The notes beneath the pieces were generated by a model. That model searched no databases. It had not been told where the DNA came from and worked only from the letters and a program-made list of their open reading frames with translations. Below are positions 8,801 through 17,200 of a stretch of 64,000 nt of DNA, one piece after another. The stretch comes from Ignavibacteria bacterium (GTDB taxonomy: Bacteria; Bacteroidota; Ignavibacteria; Kapaibacteriales; UBA2268): positions 96,464 to 160,463 of the forward strand of contig JAERMQ010000004.1 in the NCBI GenBank assembly GCA_016844745.1. Direction: 5' to 3'. Position 1 is the stretch's first letter. Each line of letters begins with the position of its first letter. Made by a program: the position numbers and the translations under genes.

Positions 8801-8995
8801 GAGACTTCGAAAAGAATAGAAACAATGCGGGCTGCGGCTGAATGGAGGATTCGCAATTTCTCTGAGGTCGAAGTATCGCTTTCGGCAGAGGAAGCATTTC
8901 GTGAAGCATCGCGCTGCTTGCGCTGTGATTTGGAATTTACAACACCTAAAGTTTGTACCAAAAGTGAAGTTAGAGAGGTGATGGTCAATGCTTAA
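5807..8995 (+). CDS. NuoF/HydB-like NAD(H) flavoprotein fused to a GltD-type NADP(H) oxidoreductase
   Basis: It is a 1062-residue fusion. Residues 25-110 are a thioredoxin-like domain with only three obvious cluster Cys (C37, C70, C74). Residues 150-540 are the NuoF core: GRGGAGFPTGRKW for FMN/NADH binding, CNADEGDPGAYMDRS, an SLBB part, and [4Fe-4S] ligands C478, C481, C484 and C524. From 555 it becomes GltD-like: C559, C567, C571, C606, C610, C614 and C618 can ligate two [4Fe-4S] clusters, GSGPAG near 660 binds FAD, and GGGNSAIDAAR near 791 followed by YRRTKEEMPA is the NADP(H) signature of GltD and NfnB proteins. FAD closes with AAGD. One polypeptide would thus hold NAD(H), NADP(H), FMN, FAD and several clusters. 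Its last 8 bases overlap the next gene. Confidence 0.9.
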   Translation: MEQLVNLNEFVSFRQRILSEKKFLNGKITLTVSAGTCGQASGANDVIRIIKKYILKRSLQERIALKITGCQGFCEMEPFVLVEPGLHLYPKIHPDNIPRIVDAELNGHVDEGLLYKDPIALKTYTNQEEIPFFKKQNRLVLKMNQEIDPIRILDYIEVGGYSALEKVLQKSDPDWLISEIKASGLRGRGGAGFPTGRKWELARKFSLKARQSYIVCNADEGDPGAYMDRSLLEGNPHRIIEGMLIAGIAIGAKNGIIYVRSEYPLAIKHTMIALHQAEDSGLLGKNILNTGYDFEIQIVRGAGAFVCGEETALIRSIEGYRGEPRQRPPYPIEKGIDGFPTCINNVETLANVSIIINMGAEKYAQIGIPGNTGTKIFSLVGKIKNTGLVEVPLGTKINEVVYNIGGGAPGNSKVKAVQTGGPSGGCIPVSMFELPIDYESLNKVGSIMGSGGMIVMDENTCMVDVAKYFMKFLKEESCGKCFTCRKGTQRLYELLDDITRGTATMGHLDLLEELAIVVRDTSMCGLGQSAANPILSTMKYFRNEYEQHILNKKCDAFVCSNLVGAPCQSACPLGTEAWKYIAHIARGEYEEAYITIREANPFPSVCARVCDHPCEVKCKSGTSGGEAIAVRALKRFITDRTDPSIYKPKREYSKYKKDKVAVIGSGPAGLTAAHYLSLKGYKVSIFEAENNYGGMLTCAIPTYRLPKEVILAEISSILDDNISITCNTALGRDISVDGLLADGYSAVLLALGAHKSRPLEIENENVPGVLPSIEFLKSFNMKGQSQAKGRVGVIGGGNSAIDAARVALRQRDVQNVTILYRRTKEEMPAFAEEIEAAEQEGIEIKTLVTPLKISTSNGKLSGICCIKNELGDVDSSGRRKPVAIPGTEFALEFDTLIVAISEDSGKEVISAIHQSGIETKDNNTIKADPRTLQTSMKGVFAAGDVITGPNTVIQAIATGKRAALMIDRYLSGVPLEQPIEAKLPKDYIEPLEKTPEEDETSKRIETMRAAAEWRIRNFSEVEVSLSAEEAFREASRCLRCDLEFTTPKVCTKSEVREVMVNA

Positions 8996-9677
8996 TTTTC
9001 TATTAAACGGTCTGGAAGTACAAGTAGAGAATGGCACAACTATTCTCGAAGCAGCGAGGTTTTACGGATTTCCTATACCCACACTTTGCTTCATGGACGG
9101 ATTGAGTCCTTATGGAGCATGCAGGTTATGCGTCGTCGAAGTAGCGGATGCATCCGGAAGAACAAAATTAGTTTCCTCATGTACTTATCCGGTTGAAGAA
9201 GGTTTGCGAGTAAGAACTGCTTCAGCGCGTGTCGTACATGCGAGAAAGATGGTTATCGAATTGTTATTGGCTACCTGTCCGCAATCGAAAATCATCCAGG
9301 ATTTGGCTTCGGCTCACAATGTCCGTCAGCAGCGTTTCAAACAGGAATACGAGGATTGTATTCTATGCGGATTATGCGTCAGGATGTGCGAAGAACAGAT
9401 GATGGCAAAAGCGATTGGATTTGCGAACCGTGGAGAGCGAAGAACTATCGGAACTCCATTTGATTTGAAATCGGAAGAATGTAGGACTTGTGGCGGGTGT
9501 ATATATGTCTGTCCGGCTTGCCAGCTTCGGTGCAGTTTTACCAATACCGAAAGTGCAATTTGCGGAGGGTGCGCTAATTTAGCGCCACCCTGCATCGAAA
9601 GCCATGTATTCGATGATATGATGTGTTATATGGAACCCTGCGTAGCATGTGAAATTGATAAAGTTATAAATAAATAA
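8988..9677 (+). CDS. HoxU/NuoG-N-like iron-sulfur subunit with Cys-rich tail
   Basis: This 229-residue protein matches the N-terminal part of NuoG, HydA and HoxU. A [2Fe-2S] ferredoxin fold has ligands C34, C45, C48 and C65. Two [4Fe-4S] motifs follow: C124/127/130/134 and C165/168/171/175. The tail adds C178, C182, C192, C195, C202, C213, C218 and C221, enough for one or two further metal sites. There is no hydrogenase H-cluster or molybdopterin domain, so this chain only conducts electrons. The ATG overlaps the end of the NuoF-GltD gene (ATGCTTAA), indicating translational coupling, and the GltB-like gene follows 10 bases later. It is the likely wire between the NuoEF-like unit and the other flavin sites. 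Confidence 0.85.
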   Translation: MLNFLLNGLEVQVENGTTILEAARFYGFPIPTLCFMDGLSPYGACRLCVVEVADASGRTKLVSSCTYPVEEGLRVRTASARVVHARKMVIELLLATCPQSKIIQDLASAHNVRQQRFKQEYEDCILCGLCVRMCEEQMMAKAIGFANRGERRTIGTPFDLKSEECRTCGGCIYVCPACQLRCSFTNTESAICGGCANLAPPCIESHVFDDMMCYMEPCVACEIDKVINK

Positions 9678-9687
9678 GGATTAAAAA

Positions 9688-11286
9688 ATGAACTCAAATC
9701 AATCTTATTCAAGAGTTAATTCATCTGCAGCAACTCTGACCAAGAACAGAACCGAAGATTCGGTTACTTCGATGTCGGGAATGTGCGTTACTTGCGTTGA
9801 CGGTTGCATCGGCATGTGCGAAATCGGTAAATCTGCATATCGCGGACACGAAGTAATTTATCCGCAGCCTTTCGGCGTGATTACTACAGCATCGGAAAAA
9901 GTATATCCGGTTGATTATTCTCATTTCTCTATTATGGGAACGGCAGTTGGAGCGCAAGGCATCGAAGCCGATAGCGACAAAGCAATATTCCCAAATGTTA
10001 ATATGGAAGTCAAATTAGGGCATGACAACGGGATTAAATTTAAATTACCATGGATTATCCCTGGTATTGGCTCGACTAATGTAGCCAAGAATAACTGGGA
10101 AGGATTAGCAATCGGCTCTGCTCTTTCGGGAACAGGACTAACAATCGGAGAGAATGTTGTCGGTATGGATGTCGAAGCTATATTTAATAACGGAAGCATT
10201 GCAGATACTGTTGACTTAAAGCGGAGAGTCAAATTATACAAGGACCATCAGAGAGACGGTTATGGCGCTATCATAGTACAAGCTAACGTCGAGGATACAA
10301 GGCTTAAAGTGCAGGAATATGCAATTGAAAAATTGGGTGTCGAAATCGTTGAATTGAAATGGGGACAGGGTGCCAAGGATATCGGGGGAGAGGTAAAAAT
10401 CAGGGATTTGGAGAAAGCACAGCTTCTTTATAAACGTGGCTATGTTGTGCTTCCTAATCCTATGGACGAGAAAGTAATCGAAGCGTTCAAGAAAGGCTCA
10501 TTCAAAGAATTCGAGCGTCATTCAAGGGTCGGTATGGTTACGGAAGAAGGTTTTGCTATGCGGGTTGAGGAATTAAGAAAAGCCGGCGCTAAATATATAT
10601 TCCTTAAAACCGGAGCTTATGGTCCGACCGATTTGGCAAGAGCTGTGAAATATGCTTCTAAATACAAGGTTGATATGCTGACCGTTGACGGAGCAGGAGG
10701 CGGAACCGGTATGAGTCCCTGGCGTATGATGAACGAATGGGGGATTCCGTCGGTTGAATTACATTCTTTGCTATATATTTATGCGAAGCACTTGAAAGAC
10801 AAGGGTGAATATCTACCCGCAATGGTAGTTGCCGGCGGATTTACCTTTGAAGACCAAATATTCAAGGGCTTGGCGCTTGGAGCTCCCTTTGTCAAAATGG
10901 TTGGAATGGCACGCGGACCAATTGCAGCGGCGATGGTTGGCAAGACGATCGGGAAGGCAATCGAAATAGACCAGATTCCTGTATTTGTCGAGCGATTTGG
11001 TCAGACTAAAGAAGAAATTTTCGTTTCGGCAACCGAACTTATCCATCAACTTGGGAAAGATGAATTCGATAAACTTCCTCCGGGAGCTATCGGATTATAT
11101 ACTTATTATGAGAGATTAGCACAAGGATTGCGTCAGCTTATGTGCGGAGCCCGCAAATTCTCGACTGATTTAATTACGCGCAACGATATTGCTGCACTGA
11201 CTCATCAGGCAGCAGAAGTATCAGGAATTAATTACATTATGGATGTTGACAAGGAAGAAGCCTTCGGCATTTTAAATGGAAAGTGA
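9688..11286 (+). CDS. GltB-type FMN-binding synthase domain protein (no glutaminase domain)
   Basis: This 532-residue protein matches the central FMN (TIM-barrel) domain of glutamate synthase large subunits, e.g. TVDGAGGGTGMSPWRMMNEW and the LMCGARKF block near the end. It has neither the N-terminal class II amidotransferase nor the C-terminal GXGXG domain of full-length GltB. The GltB [3Fe-4S] motif (CxxxxxCHxxxCPxG) is also missing: after VVAGGFTF the chain continues ARGPIAAAMVGK with no Cys. Instead the N-terminus has C33, C36, C40 and C44 (CxxCxxxCxxxC), a plausible [4Fe-4S] site. With GltD fused to NuoF upstream it likely forms one complex. Glutamate formation from ammonia or another imino-transfer reaction is possible; activity cannot be assigned. 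Confidence 0.85.
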   Translation: MNSNQSYSRVNSSAATLTKNRTEDSVTSMSGMCVTCVDGCIGMCEIGKSAYRGHEVIYPQPFGVITTASEKVYPVDYSHFSIMGTAVGAQGIEADSDKAIFPNVNMEVKLGHDNGIKFKLPWIIPGIGSTNVAKNNWEGLAIGSALSGTGLTIGENVVGMDVEAIFNNGSIADTVDLKRRVKLYKDHQRDGYGAIIVQANVEDTRLKVQEYAIEKLGVEIVELKWGQGAKDIGGEVKIRDLEKAQLLYKRGYVVLPNPMDEKVIEAFKKGSFKEFERHSRVGMVTEEGFAMRVEELRKAGAKYIFLKTGAYGPTDLARAVKYASKYKVDMLTVDGAGGGTGMSPWRMMNEWGIPSVELHSLLYIYAKHLKDKGEYLPAMVVAGGFTFEDQIFKGLALGAPFVKMVGMARGPIAAAMVGKTIGKAIEIDQIPVFVERFGQTKEEIFVSATELIHQLGKDEFDKLPPGAIGLYTYYERLAQGLRQLMCGARKFSTDLITRNDIAALTHQAAEVSGINYIMDVDKEEAFGILNGK

Positions 11287-11296
11287 TTCTCTTTGG

Positions 11297-11459
11297 TGTT
11301 TAGACTGTAGGCTGATAAGGAAAAATTATGAGTTATGAATTATAAATTATAAATTATAAATCAAGAATTTTCAAGTATGATTTGTATAAAAGCAAATTGC
11401 TATTATAATTTATAACTTAAAATTTATAATTAATTCAAATAAGCCTACAGCCTAAAAAC
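11297..11459. repeat. Imperfect 160-base inverted repeat (MITE-like)
   Basis: The left end GTTTAGACTGTAGGCT and the right end AGCCTACAGCCTAAAAAC are complementary apart from small changes. The interior arms are also mutually complementary A/T-rich tracts. It lies 11 bases after the GltB-like stop and could also end that transcript. Confidence 0.65.
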
Positions 11460-11461
11460 CT

Positions 11462-11622
11462 AATTCGGCATCATTAGCTCTGATGCGTTTACATAGATGT
11501 TAGTTGGCTGGCGCTTTTTGATAGAGGGCAACCATACCAATTAGCCGGGCTTAATTGCAAGTCCGCCTTTTAAAAAACACCCCTTAAACCTGAGTAGTGA
11601 CGGGTTTGAGGGGTTTATTTTA
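11462..11622 (+). ncRNA. Candidate structured RNA ending in a strong terminator (family unknown)
   Basis: Three local stems can be drawn. GCATCA/TGATGC lies at about 11468-11486. GTTAGTTGG pairs with CCAATTAGC around 11499-11545, allowing G-U pairs and enclosing a G-rich loop. CGGGCTT/AAGTCCG with loop AATTGC is near 11546-11566. A terminator then follows. The tract is more GC-rich than its flanks and encodes no protein. I checked it by eye against tRNA, SRP RNA, c-di-GMP, cobalamin, TPP, glycine and Mn riboswitch consensus patterns and found no match. It could be an sRNA or a leader. Confidence 0.35.
11578..11622 (+). terminator. Strong Rho-independent terminator
   Basis: Arms ACCCCTTAAACC and GGGTTTGAGGGGT around a short loop form about 13 pairs, followed by TTTATTTTATTC. 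It closes the candidate RNA and lies 225 bases upstream of the OmpA-family gene. Confidence 0.85.
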
Positions 11623-11655
11623 TTCTTTATTATTACTATTAACAAAACTAAATTA

Positions 11656-11743
11656 TCAATTTACAATTTTGAAAATTGAAAATTGTAAAATTGAAAATTG
11701 TAAAATTGAAAATTGTAAAATTGAAAATTGAAAATTGTAAATT
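11656..11743. repeat. AATTGAAAATTGTAAA tandem tract
   Basis: It is a low-complexity run of AAAATTG/AAAATTGTA units. The same family occurs at 19062-19173 and, more degraded, at 62665-62760. It probably arose by slippage in intergenic DNA. Confidence 0.8.
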
Positions 11744-11846
11744 CATAAACATATACTTGTTCATCTTTCCATTAGATATAGTTAAAGTTGTTTTATTAAA
11801 GTATTTTTTATATTTTGTATAATTGAATTAATGAAGTGGTAAGTCA

Positions 11847-13943
11847 ATGAAAAATATAATTTATTTTCTAGTAATTATTAATTGTGCTGCTTTTTCACAA
11901 ACGGATAAATACGGAGTACTTTTTGATTATAATATGCTGTTCCATTCTGCAAATTTTCAAAAGTTACCCGATGTTCCCAATTGCTGTCCGAAATTCGAAA
12001 CCGGCTCGGGGAGCGGTATTACTCTTGGAATATTATATGAGATGCCTCTTTATAAAGATTTAAGTTTTATGCTTCGTCTGGTATATTCCAATCAGAATGG
12101 AAATTTAACAGACGATGAATTAAAAACAATTTCAGTCGATGGCAATGCAGTATTAACGGGAATCCGGCATACTTTGAATTTTGATTTTGGAAGCATTTTA
12201 GCGCAACCCATGTTGAATTATAATTTGTATAAGTTTCTTAATCTTTCGGCAGGACTGTCCTTTGGCGCAATGACTCAACAGAATTTCAAACAAAGTGAAG
12301 TCCTGGTTGATAGAGGTGCATTCGTCGGTAAGAATACAAATATCAGGAATGATATTTCCGGAACAATTAAAAATGCAACATCAATAAGCCTGCAATTTTT
12401 AGTTGGATTAAATGCCGATTTCCCTTTAAATAAAAAAGGAAGTTTATTCCTTTCTCCTGAGATTTATTATGGTAAAAACCTCCTGCCTCTCGTTAAAGAC
12501 TTAACCTGGAATTATTATGGATTCTTTTTTGGTTTGGCATTGAAATATTCACCTCCTGTTATTGAAATTAAGGAGCAAATTAGAAAACAAATTCGTATTG
12601 ATACAATCAAAATACCCGAAGAGGACATTAGCAAAAGCTATGTCAATCAGGGTAAAGAACGATTTACGACTGATACTTTGCTAACTGAAGATACAAGATT
12701 AATCAATCAAATTACTTCAAGGACAGATACTTTATTTATACAAAAACCTGTTATATTAACTGCCGAAGTAAACGCTGTCGGTGTAGAGCAGGACAATACA
12801 GAGAGTTCGGATATTGTAATCAGGAATGAAGAATTTCTTTCTTCAACCATGAAACCATTACTAAATTATGTATTCTTTGATTATAATTCTGCTCAGCTTC
12901 CCGAACGATACAAGAGTATTCCACCGGAGAATACGGGAAATTTCAATATAAATAATTTGTTTGATTCTTCGACTCTTGCAACTTATTACGATGTCCTAAA
13001 TATCATCGGGAAGCGGCTTACGGAGCATCCCAAGGCAGATTTAACAATCATAGGCTGCAACTCAAATCTTGATTTGGAAAAAGGAAATACATCTCTATCT
13101 CAGAATAGAGCTGATGCAGTTGCTACATATTTAAAATATGTATGGAAAATAGATTCCAAAAGAATTAAAATGCAATCAAGGAATTTGCCCGATATTCCAT
13201 CAAACAGCAATGAAGCAGATGGAATCATAGAAAACCGCAGGGCAGAGATTTATTCGAATGACCCTTCAATTACCGCTCCCCTGTTTTTAAACGATACACT
13301 TCATCTTGTTAAGCCGATGACAATCCGGTTTGAACCAAAAGCTGAAGCAACAAAAGGAGTGAAACAATGGAAAATCAGTATTTCGTATAATGGTAGAGTT
13401 CATAAGGAATTATCCGGCACAGGCGAGATTAACTCAAAACCAGTATGGCAGATATCGGAAGACAAGGATTTTCTTAAAGAGAAATGTACAAAAATTGAAT
13501 ATACATTACAGGTTACCGATAACAGCGGCAGAGTTGTCACGACCCAGCCAAAGTACATACCGGTTGATGAAATAACGATTCGAAGTAAAAAAGAAAATTT
13601 GGTTAATGATAAAAGAATTGATAATTACAGCCTCATTTTATTCGATTTTGATAAAAAAGACATAAACAAACCCAATAGGGAAATAATCAATTTTGTTAAC
13701 AAGAATATTGAAAGCAACTCTACGGTTAACATAGCTGGATATACTGATAGAATGGGCGAAGATGACTATAATCAATCATTATCCGATGGAAGGGCAAAAT
13801 CAGTCGAGCGGGCTATTACAAGCGGCAGTAAAAGTTCCATGGGGGTAGGTGAATCAAAATTGCTATTTACTAATGAACTACCCGAAGGGCGATTTTATTG
13901 CAGGACAGTATTGATAACGGTTGAAACTCCTATAAATAAATAA
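11847..13943 (+). CDS. OmpA-family outer-membrane protein with two OmpA-like domains
   Basis: This 698-residue protein has a signal peptide (residues 1-18, cut near AFSQ). It is followed by a region of about 210 residues with alternating hydrophobic/polar strands, typical of an outer-membrane beta-barrel. Residues 335-465 form a first OmpA/MotB-type peptidoglycan-binding domain (YVFFDYNSAQLPERY, then SQNRADAVATYL and ENRRAEI). Residues 520-590 resemble a linker strand domain, and 594-690 form a second OmpA-like domain (FDFDKKDINKPNREI, GYTDRMGEDDYNQSLSDGRA). It would tether the outer membrane to the cell wall. The double OmpA arrangement is unusual but seen in Chlorobi-related proteins. No operon partner is present; a 14-base tandem repeat follows the stop (13943-13970). 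Confidence 0.85.
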   Translation: MKNIIYFLVIINCAAFSQTDKYGVLFDYNMLFHSANFQKLPDVPNCCPKFETGSGSGITLGILYEMPLYKDLSFMLRLVYSNQNGNLTDDELKTISVDGNAVLTGIRHTLNFDFGSILAQPMLNYNLYKFLNLSAGLSFGAMTQQNFKQSEVLVDRGAFVGKNTNIRNDISGTIKNATSISLQFLVGLNADFPLNKKGSLFLSPEIYYGKNLLPLVKDLTWNYYGFFFGLALKYSPPVIEIKEQIRKQIRIDTIKIPEEDISKSYVNQGKERFTTDTLLTEDTRLINQITSRTDTLFIQKPVILTAEVNAVGVEQDNTESSDIVIRNEEFLSSTMKPLLNYVFFDYNSAQLPERYKSIPPENTGNFNINNLFDSSTLATYYDVLNIIGKRLTEHPKADLTIIGCNSNLDLEKGNTSLSQNRADAVATYLKYVWKIDSKRIKMQSRNLPDIPSNSNEADGIIENRRAEIYSNDPSITAPLFLNDTLHLVKPMTIRFEPKAEATKGVKQWKISISYNGRVHKELSGTGEINSKPVWQISEDKDFLKEKCTKIEYTLQVTDNSGRVVTTQPKYIPVDEITIRSKKENLVNDKRIDNYSLILFDFDKKDINKPNREIINFVNKNIESNSTVNIAGYTDRMGEDDYNQSLSDGRAKSVERAITSGSKSSMGVGESKLLFTNELPEGRFYCRTVLITVETPINK

Positions 13944-14295
13944 TGAATGTCGAATAATGAATGTCGAATAACAAAGGAAGATTGGTGAACAATAAAAAGG
14001 GTTGTATCTCAAAGTCAAGAAGAATGTCATTCTGAACGAAGTGAAGAATCTTCTTCAAAATAAGATGTTTGTAAATTTGAGGTTAAATAATAATGATTAT
14101 CTTAAAAGAAAATTATCATTATTATATTCTTTAAATAAGTAAATGTATTTTTAGTGAAGATCTTGCAAGAAGATTCTTCACTTTGTTCTGAATGACTTTC
14201 TACCTGACTTTTCAAACAGCTTTGAATAAATCTATGAGCTAATAAAATTTTTTACATAGATAATTACCAAATATAAAAAAATAAACGAGATAAAT
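13944..14295. other. 352-base intergenic region with a long inverted repeat
   Basis: Apart from the inverted repeat at 14011-14212 and a short tandem repeat of AATGTCGAATAATG at its start, it is AT-rich and carries no gene. Confidence 0.7.
14011..14212. repeat. Inverted pair of TCATTCTGA-GAAGAATC dispersed repeats
   Basis: The left arm 14011-14057 and right arm 14162-14212 are about 48 bases each and roughly 80 percent complementary by eye. Both hold the GTCATTCTGAACGAAGTGAA type core. Single copies lie at 29279-29316 and, partly, 48380-48413, so this is a dispersed family. Confidence 0.75.
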
Positions 14296-17200
14296 ATGAA
14301 AAAGATAATTTACTTATTGATAATTTTTTTACTTTTCAATATAAAATTTTCGTGTCTGGCAGCAGGAGATAGATACGAATACAAGATTTGCTATGGCGAT
14401 TCAGTTCAGGTTGGTGAGATTCAAACATGGGGAACAGGACCATACTCTTATACATGGACGCCTGCCACAGGGTTAAGTTCAACTTCTATAGCCCAACCCT
14501 ATGCTAAAGCAGCGGCAGTCGATGAATACTACGTAAGAATAAGGGATTCCCAGGGTAATATAAGAGTTGATACAATTGAAGTGGAAGCAGACCCCCAATT
14601 ATTCCTGAATCTGGGACCAGACCGCGATTTATGTCTTGGAGATACGGTACAAATAGGCGCCCAGGCTACTGGAGGTACTCCGTCCTATGAATATAAATGG
14701 ACACCTTCCACCAGGTTAACTAATGATGAAATATATAATCCGAAAGCTTATCCAAATTCTACCACTCAATATATTTTAACGGCAAAAGATGATATGGGTT
14801 GCGAAATACGTGATACCATCGTAATAAGAGTGAATCCCAAACCCAGTATAAATGCAGGTAATGATGCAACGATTTGCTTTGGAGACTCTGTTCAGATTGG
14901 CAATGATGCTACAAGCGGTACTCCTCCCTATTCTTATTCCTGGTCGCCGGCTGCCGGTCTTAGTTCGGCAATTATCTCCAGAACTTACGCTAAACCAGCT
15001 TCTACGACAAATTATATTGTAACAGTTACGGATTCGAAGGGCTGTACAGCAAAGGACAATGTTACGATAACCTTAAATCCTTTGGTTACCTTAAATATTG
15101 GAGTTGACCGCGATTTATGCCTTCGGGATACTATTACAATCGGTGATAGCGCTCATGGAGGCACGCCTCCATTTTCTTATAGTTGGTCGCCGGCGAATGC
15201 TTTAAATAATGCTAATATACCCATTACCAAAGCCTTTCCGGTTGTTACTACTCAATATATTCTAACAGCTATCGATAGCAAAGGTTGTATCAAGCGGGAT
15301 ACAATCAATATAACTGTGAATCCAACTCCGGTTGCAAATGCCGGAAACGATACTCTTATTTGCCATGATGACCGTACAACTATCGGCAGGGTTGCAACGG
15401 GTGGTACTGCTCCTTATTCTTATTCATGGAATCCGGCTTCAGGACTTAGCTCAACTTCGATTGCCCAACCTTTGGCATCGCCCATTGTTACAACTAAATA
15501 TGTTCAAACAGTTACCGACCAGAAAGGATGCACTTCCAAAGATACCGTTGAAATTAAGGTAAATCCTCAATTATCCTTGCAAATGAGTTCAGGGATAACA
15601 TTATGTAAAGATAGCATAGGAGCTATCTCAGGTATGGCAGCCGGCGGTTCCGGAAATTATAGTTATTCGTGGAATCCAACGACAGGACTGTCCAATCCGA
15701 ATTCCAACAATACTAACATTACTCTTACGGTGCCGGGAACCTATTATTACATTCTGCAAGTAAGAGACGGTGCAGGTTGCACGAAAAAGGACAGTGTAAA
15801 AGTAGTGATTCTAAGTGATGTTGCATTGTCAGTCTCCCAATCTACCCTCAATTTTGGGAAGTTGGATGCCTGTACATCAAGTAAAGATACTACCCTGGAT
15901 TTGAATAATGATTGGACAGATTTTATAACAATCAACTCTGCCTTATTCGACAATCAATCATTTTCATTAGTAAGTCCTGCAGTTCCATTTAGTATAGCTC
16001 CGGGTAATTCGATAAATTTTACCATTCGCTTTACAGCTAAAAATTCCGGTACAGCCACAGGAACGCTTACTTTGAAGGGGCTTCCATGCGGCGTTACCAA
16101 GATAATCAATCTAACTGCCGAAAAGATGGCGCTTTTAATTACTACCAATCCTACTTCTATTAATTTCGGCAGCATGATTTCATGTAAATTATTTATAATT
16201 GATACAATTGTTACAATAAAAAATAACGGAACTGATAATGCCATACTTGATTTTGGGAAGGTAAACCCAAACAAACCCTTTTCTTTAATTGCACCATCCG
16301 GTGTTCAAACAATGAATCCCGGTGCATCACTTACCGTATCTTTCAGATATGCTCCTGCAGGTGCCGGGTCTTATAGTCAGGATATTGCAATTCCGTTTAC
16401 TGCCGGAACCTGCAAGGATACGATAAGAATCAGCCTGAATGGAGTCGTTATTGAGCCTCAAATCAAAAGCATCGCAAAATCAATTGATTTTGGTACAATG
16501 CTCGGTTGTGTAACATATCGTGACACATTGATTTCCGTAATGAATGAAGGCGCTTATGATATTCAAATCGTTGGAATCGGCGGCGACCAGGCGTTTTCAG
16601 CTCAAACAACCCTGCCCATAACGATGAAGCCAGGCGAAACAAAAGATATAAAAATCAGATTCTCGCCAACAAAAGAAGGCACTTTTGCCGGGAATCTTTT
16701 AATTAAATATGAACCATGCGGAAAAACCGAGCAGATATCAATTACTGCACTCAAACAAGGCGTTGTTTTTACTATACCTGATACTATCAACTTTGGAGAG
16801 ATTATTTATTGCGCCAAACAAACGGCTGATACTACTTTCTCAATAACCAACAATAGCAGCGGAACTATAGAAGGCGATATAACAGGCGTAACAATCAGCA
16901 GCATGTATTCATCTGATATTTCAGCAAATACTAAACTTCCGAACGGACAAACCAAACAATTCAAAGTTACATTTGCTCCGGATGTTGCTGCGCCTTTTGG
17001 AATAATATATGGAGAATTAGAAATAGTTCTCAATCCTTGTGATATACATAAAAAAATCATTTTAATCGGGAAGAAACTAAATCCTTCATTAGCAATGGAC
17101 AGGACTGGTATTGACTTCGGCACGGTTCTCCTAAATAATTCAAGACAGGATTCAATAAAATTATTCAATCCCGGTTCTACATATATTTATTTGAAACAAG

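Larger units (their letters stand above)
11287..11846. other. 560-base non-coding region between redox operon and OmpA-family gene
   Basis: It contains a 160-base inverted repeat (11297-11459), a possible structured RNA with a strong terminator (11462-11622) and an AATTGAAAATTGTAAA-type tandem tract (11656-11743). No gene was seen. Confidence 0.75.

Noticed and set aside
8988..8995. Frameshift between NuoF-GltD and HoxU-like genes
   Set aside because: The 8-base ATGCTTAA overlap is a normal stop/start coupling with separate complete domains on each side.
11462..11577. tRNA gene or known riboswitch
   Set aside because: No cloverleaf with a 7-bp acceptor stem and no CCA-like end is found; the arms do not match the tRNA or c-di-GMP, cobalamin, TPP, glycine or Mn riboswitch consensus as I recall them.
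11847..13943. MotB replacement for the orphan MotA
   Set aside because: It has OmpA-like C-terminal domains but a beta-barrel-like N-terminus and a signal peptide, without a MotB membrane helix carrying the proton-binding Asp.
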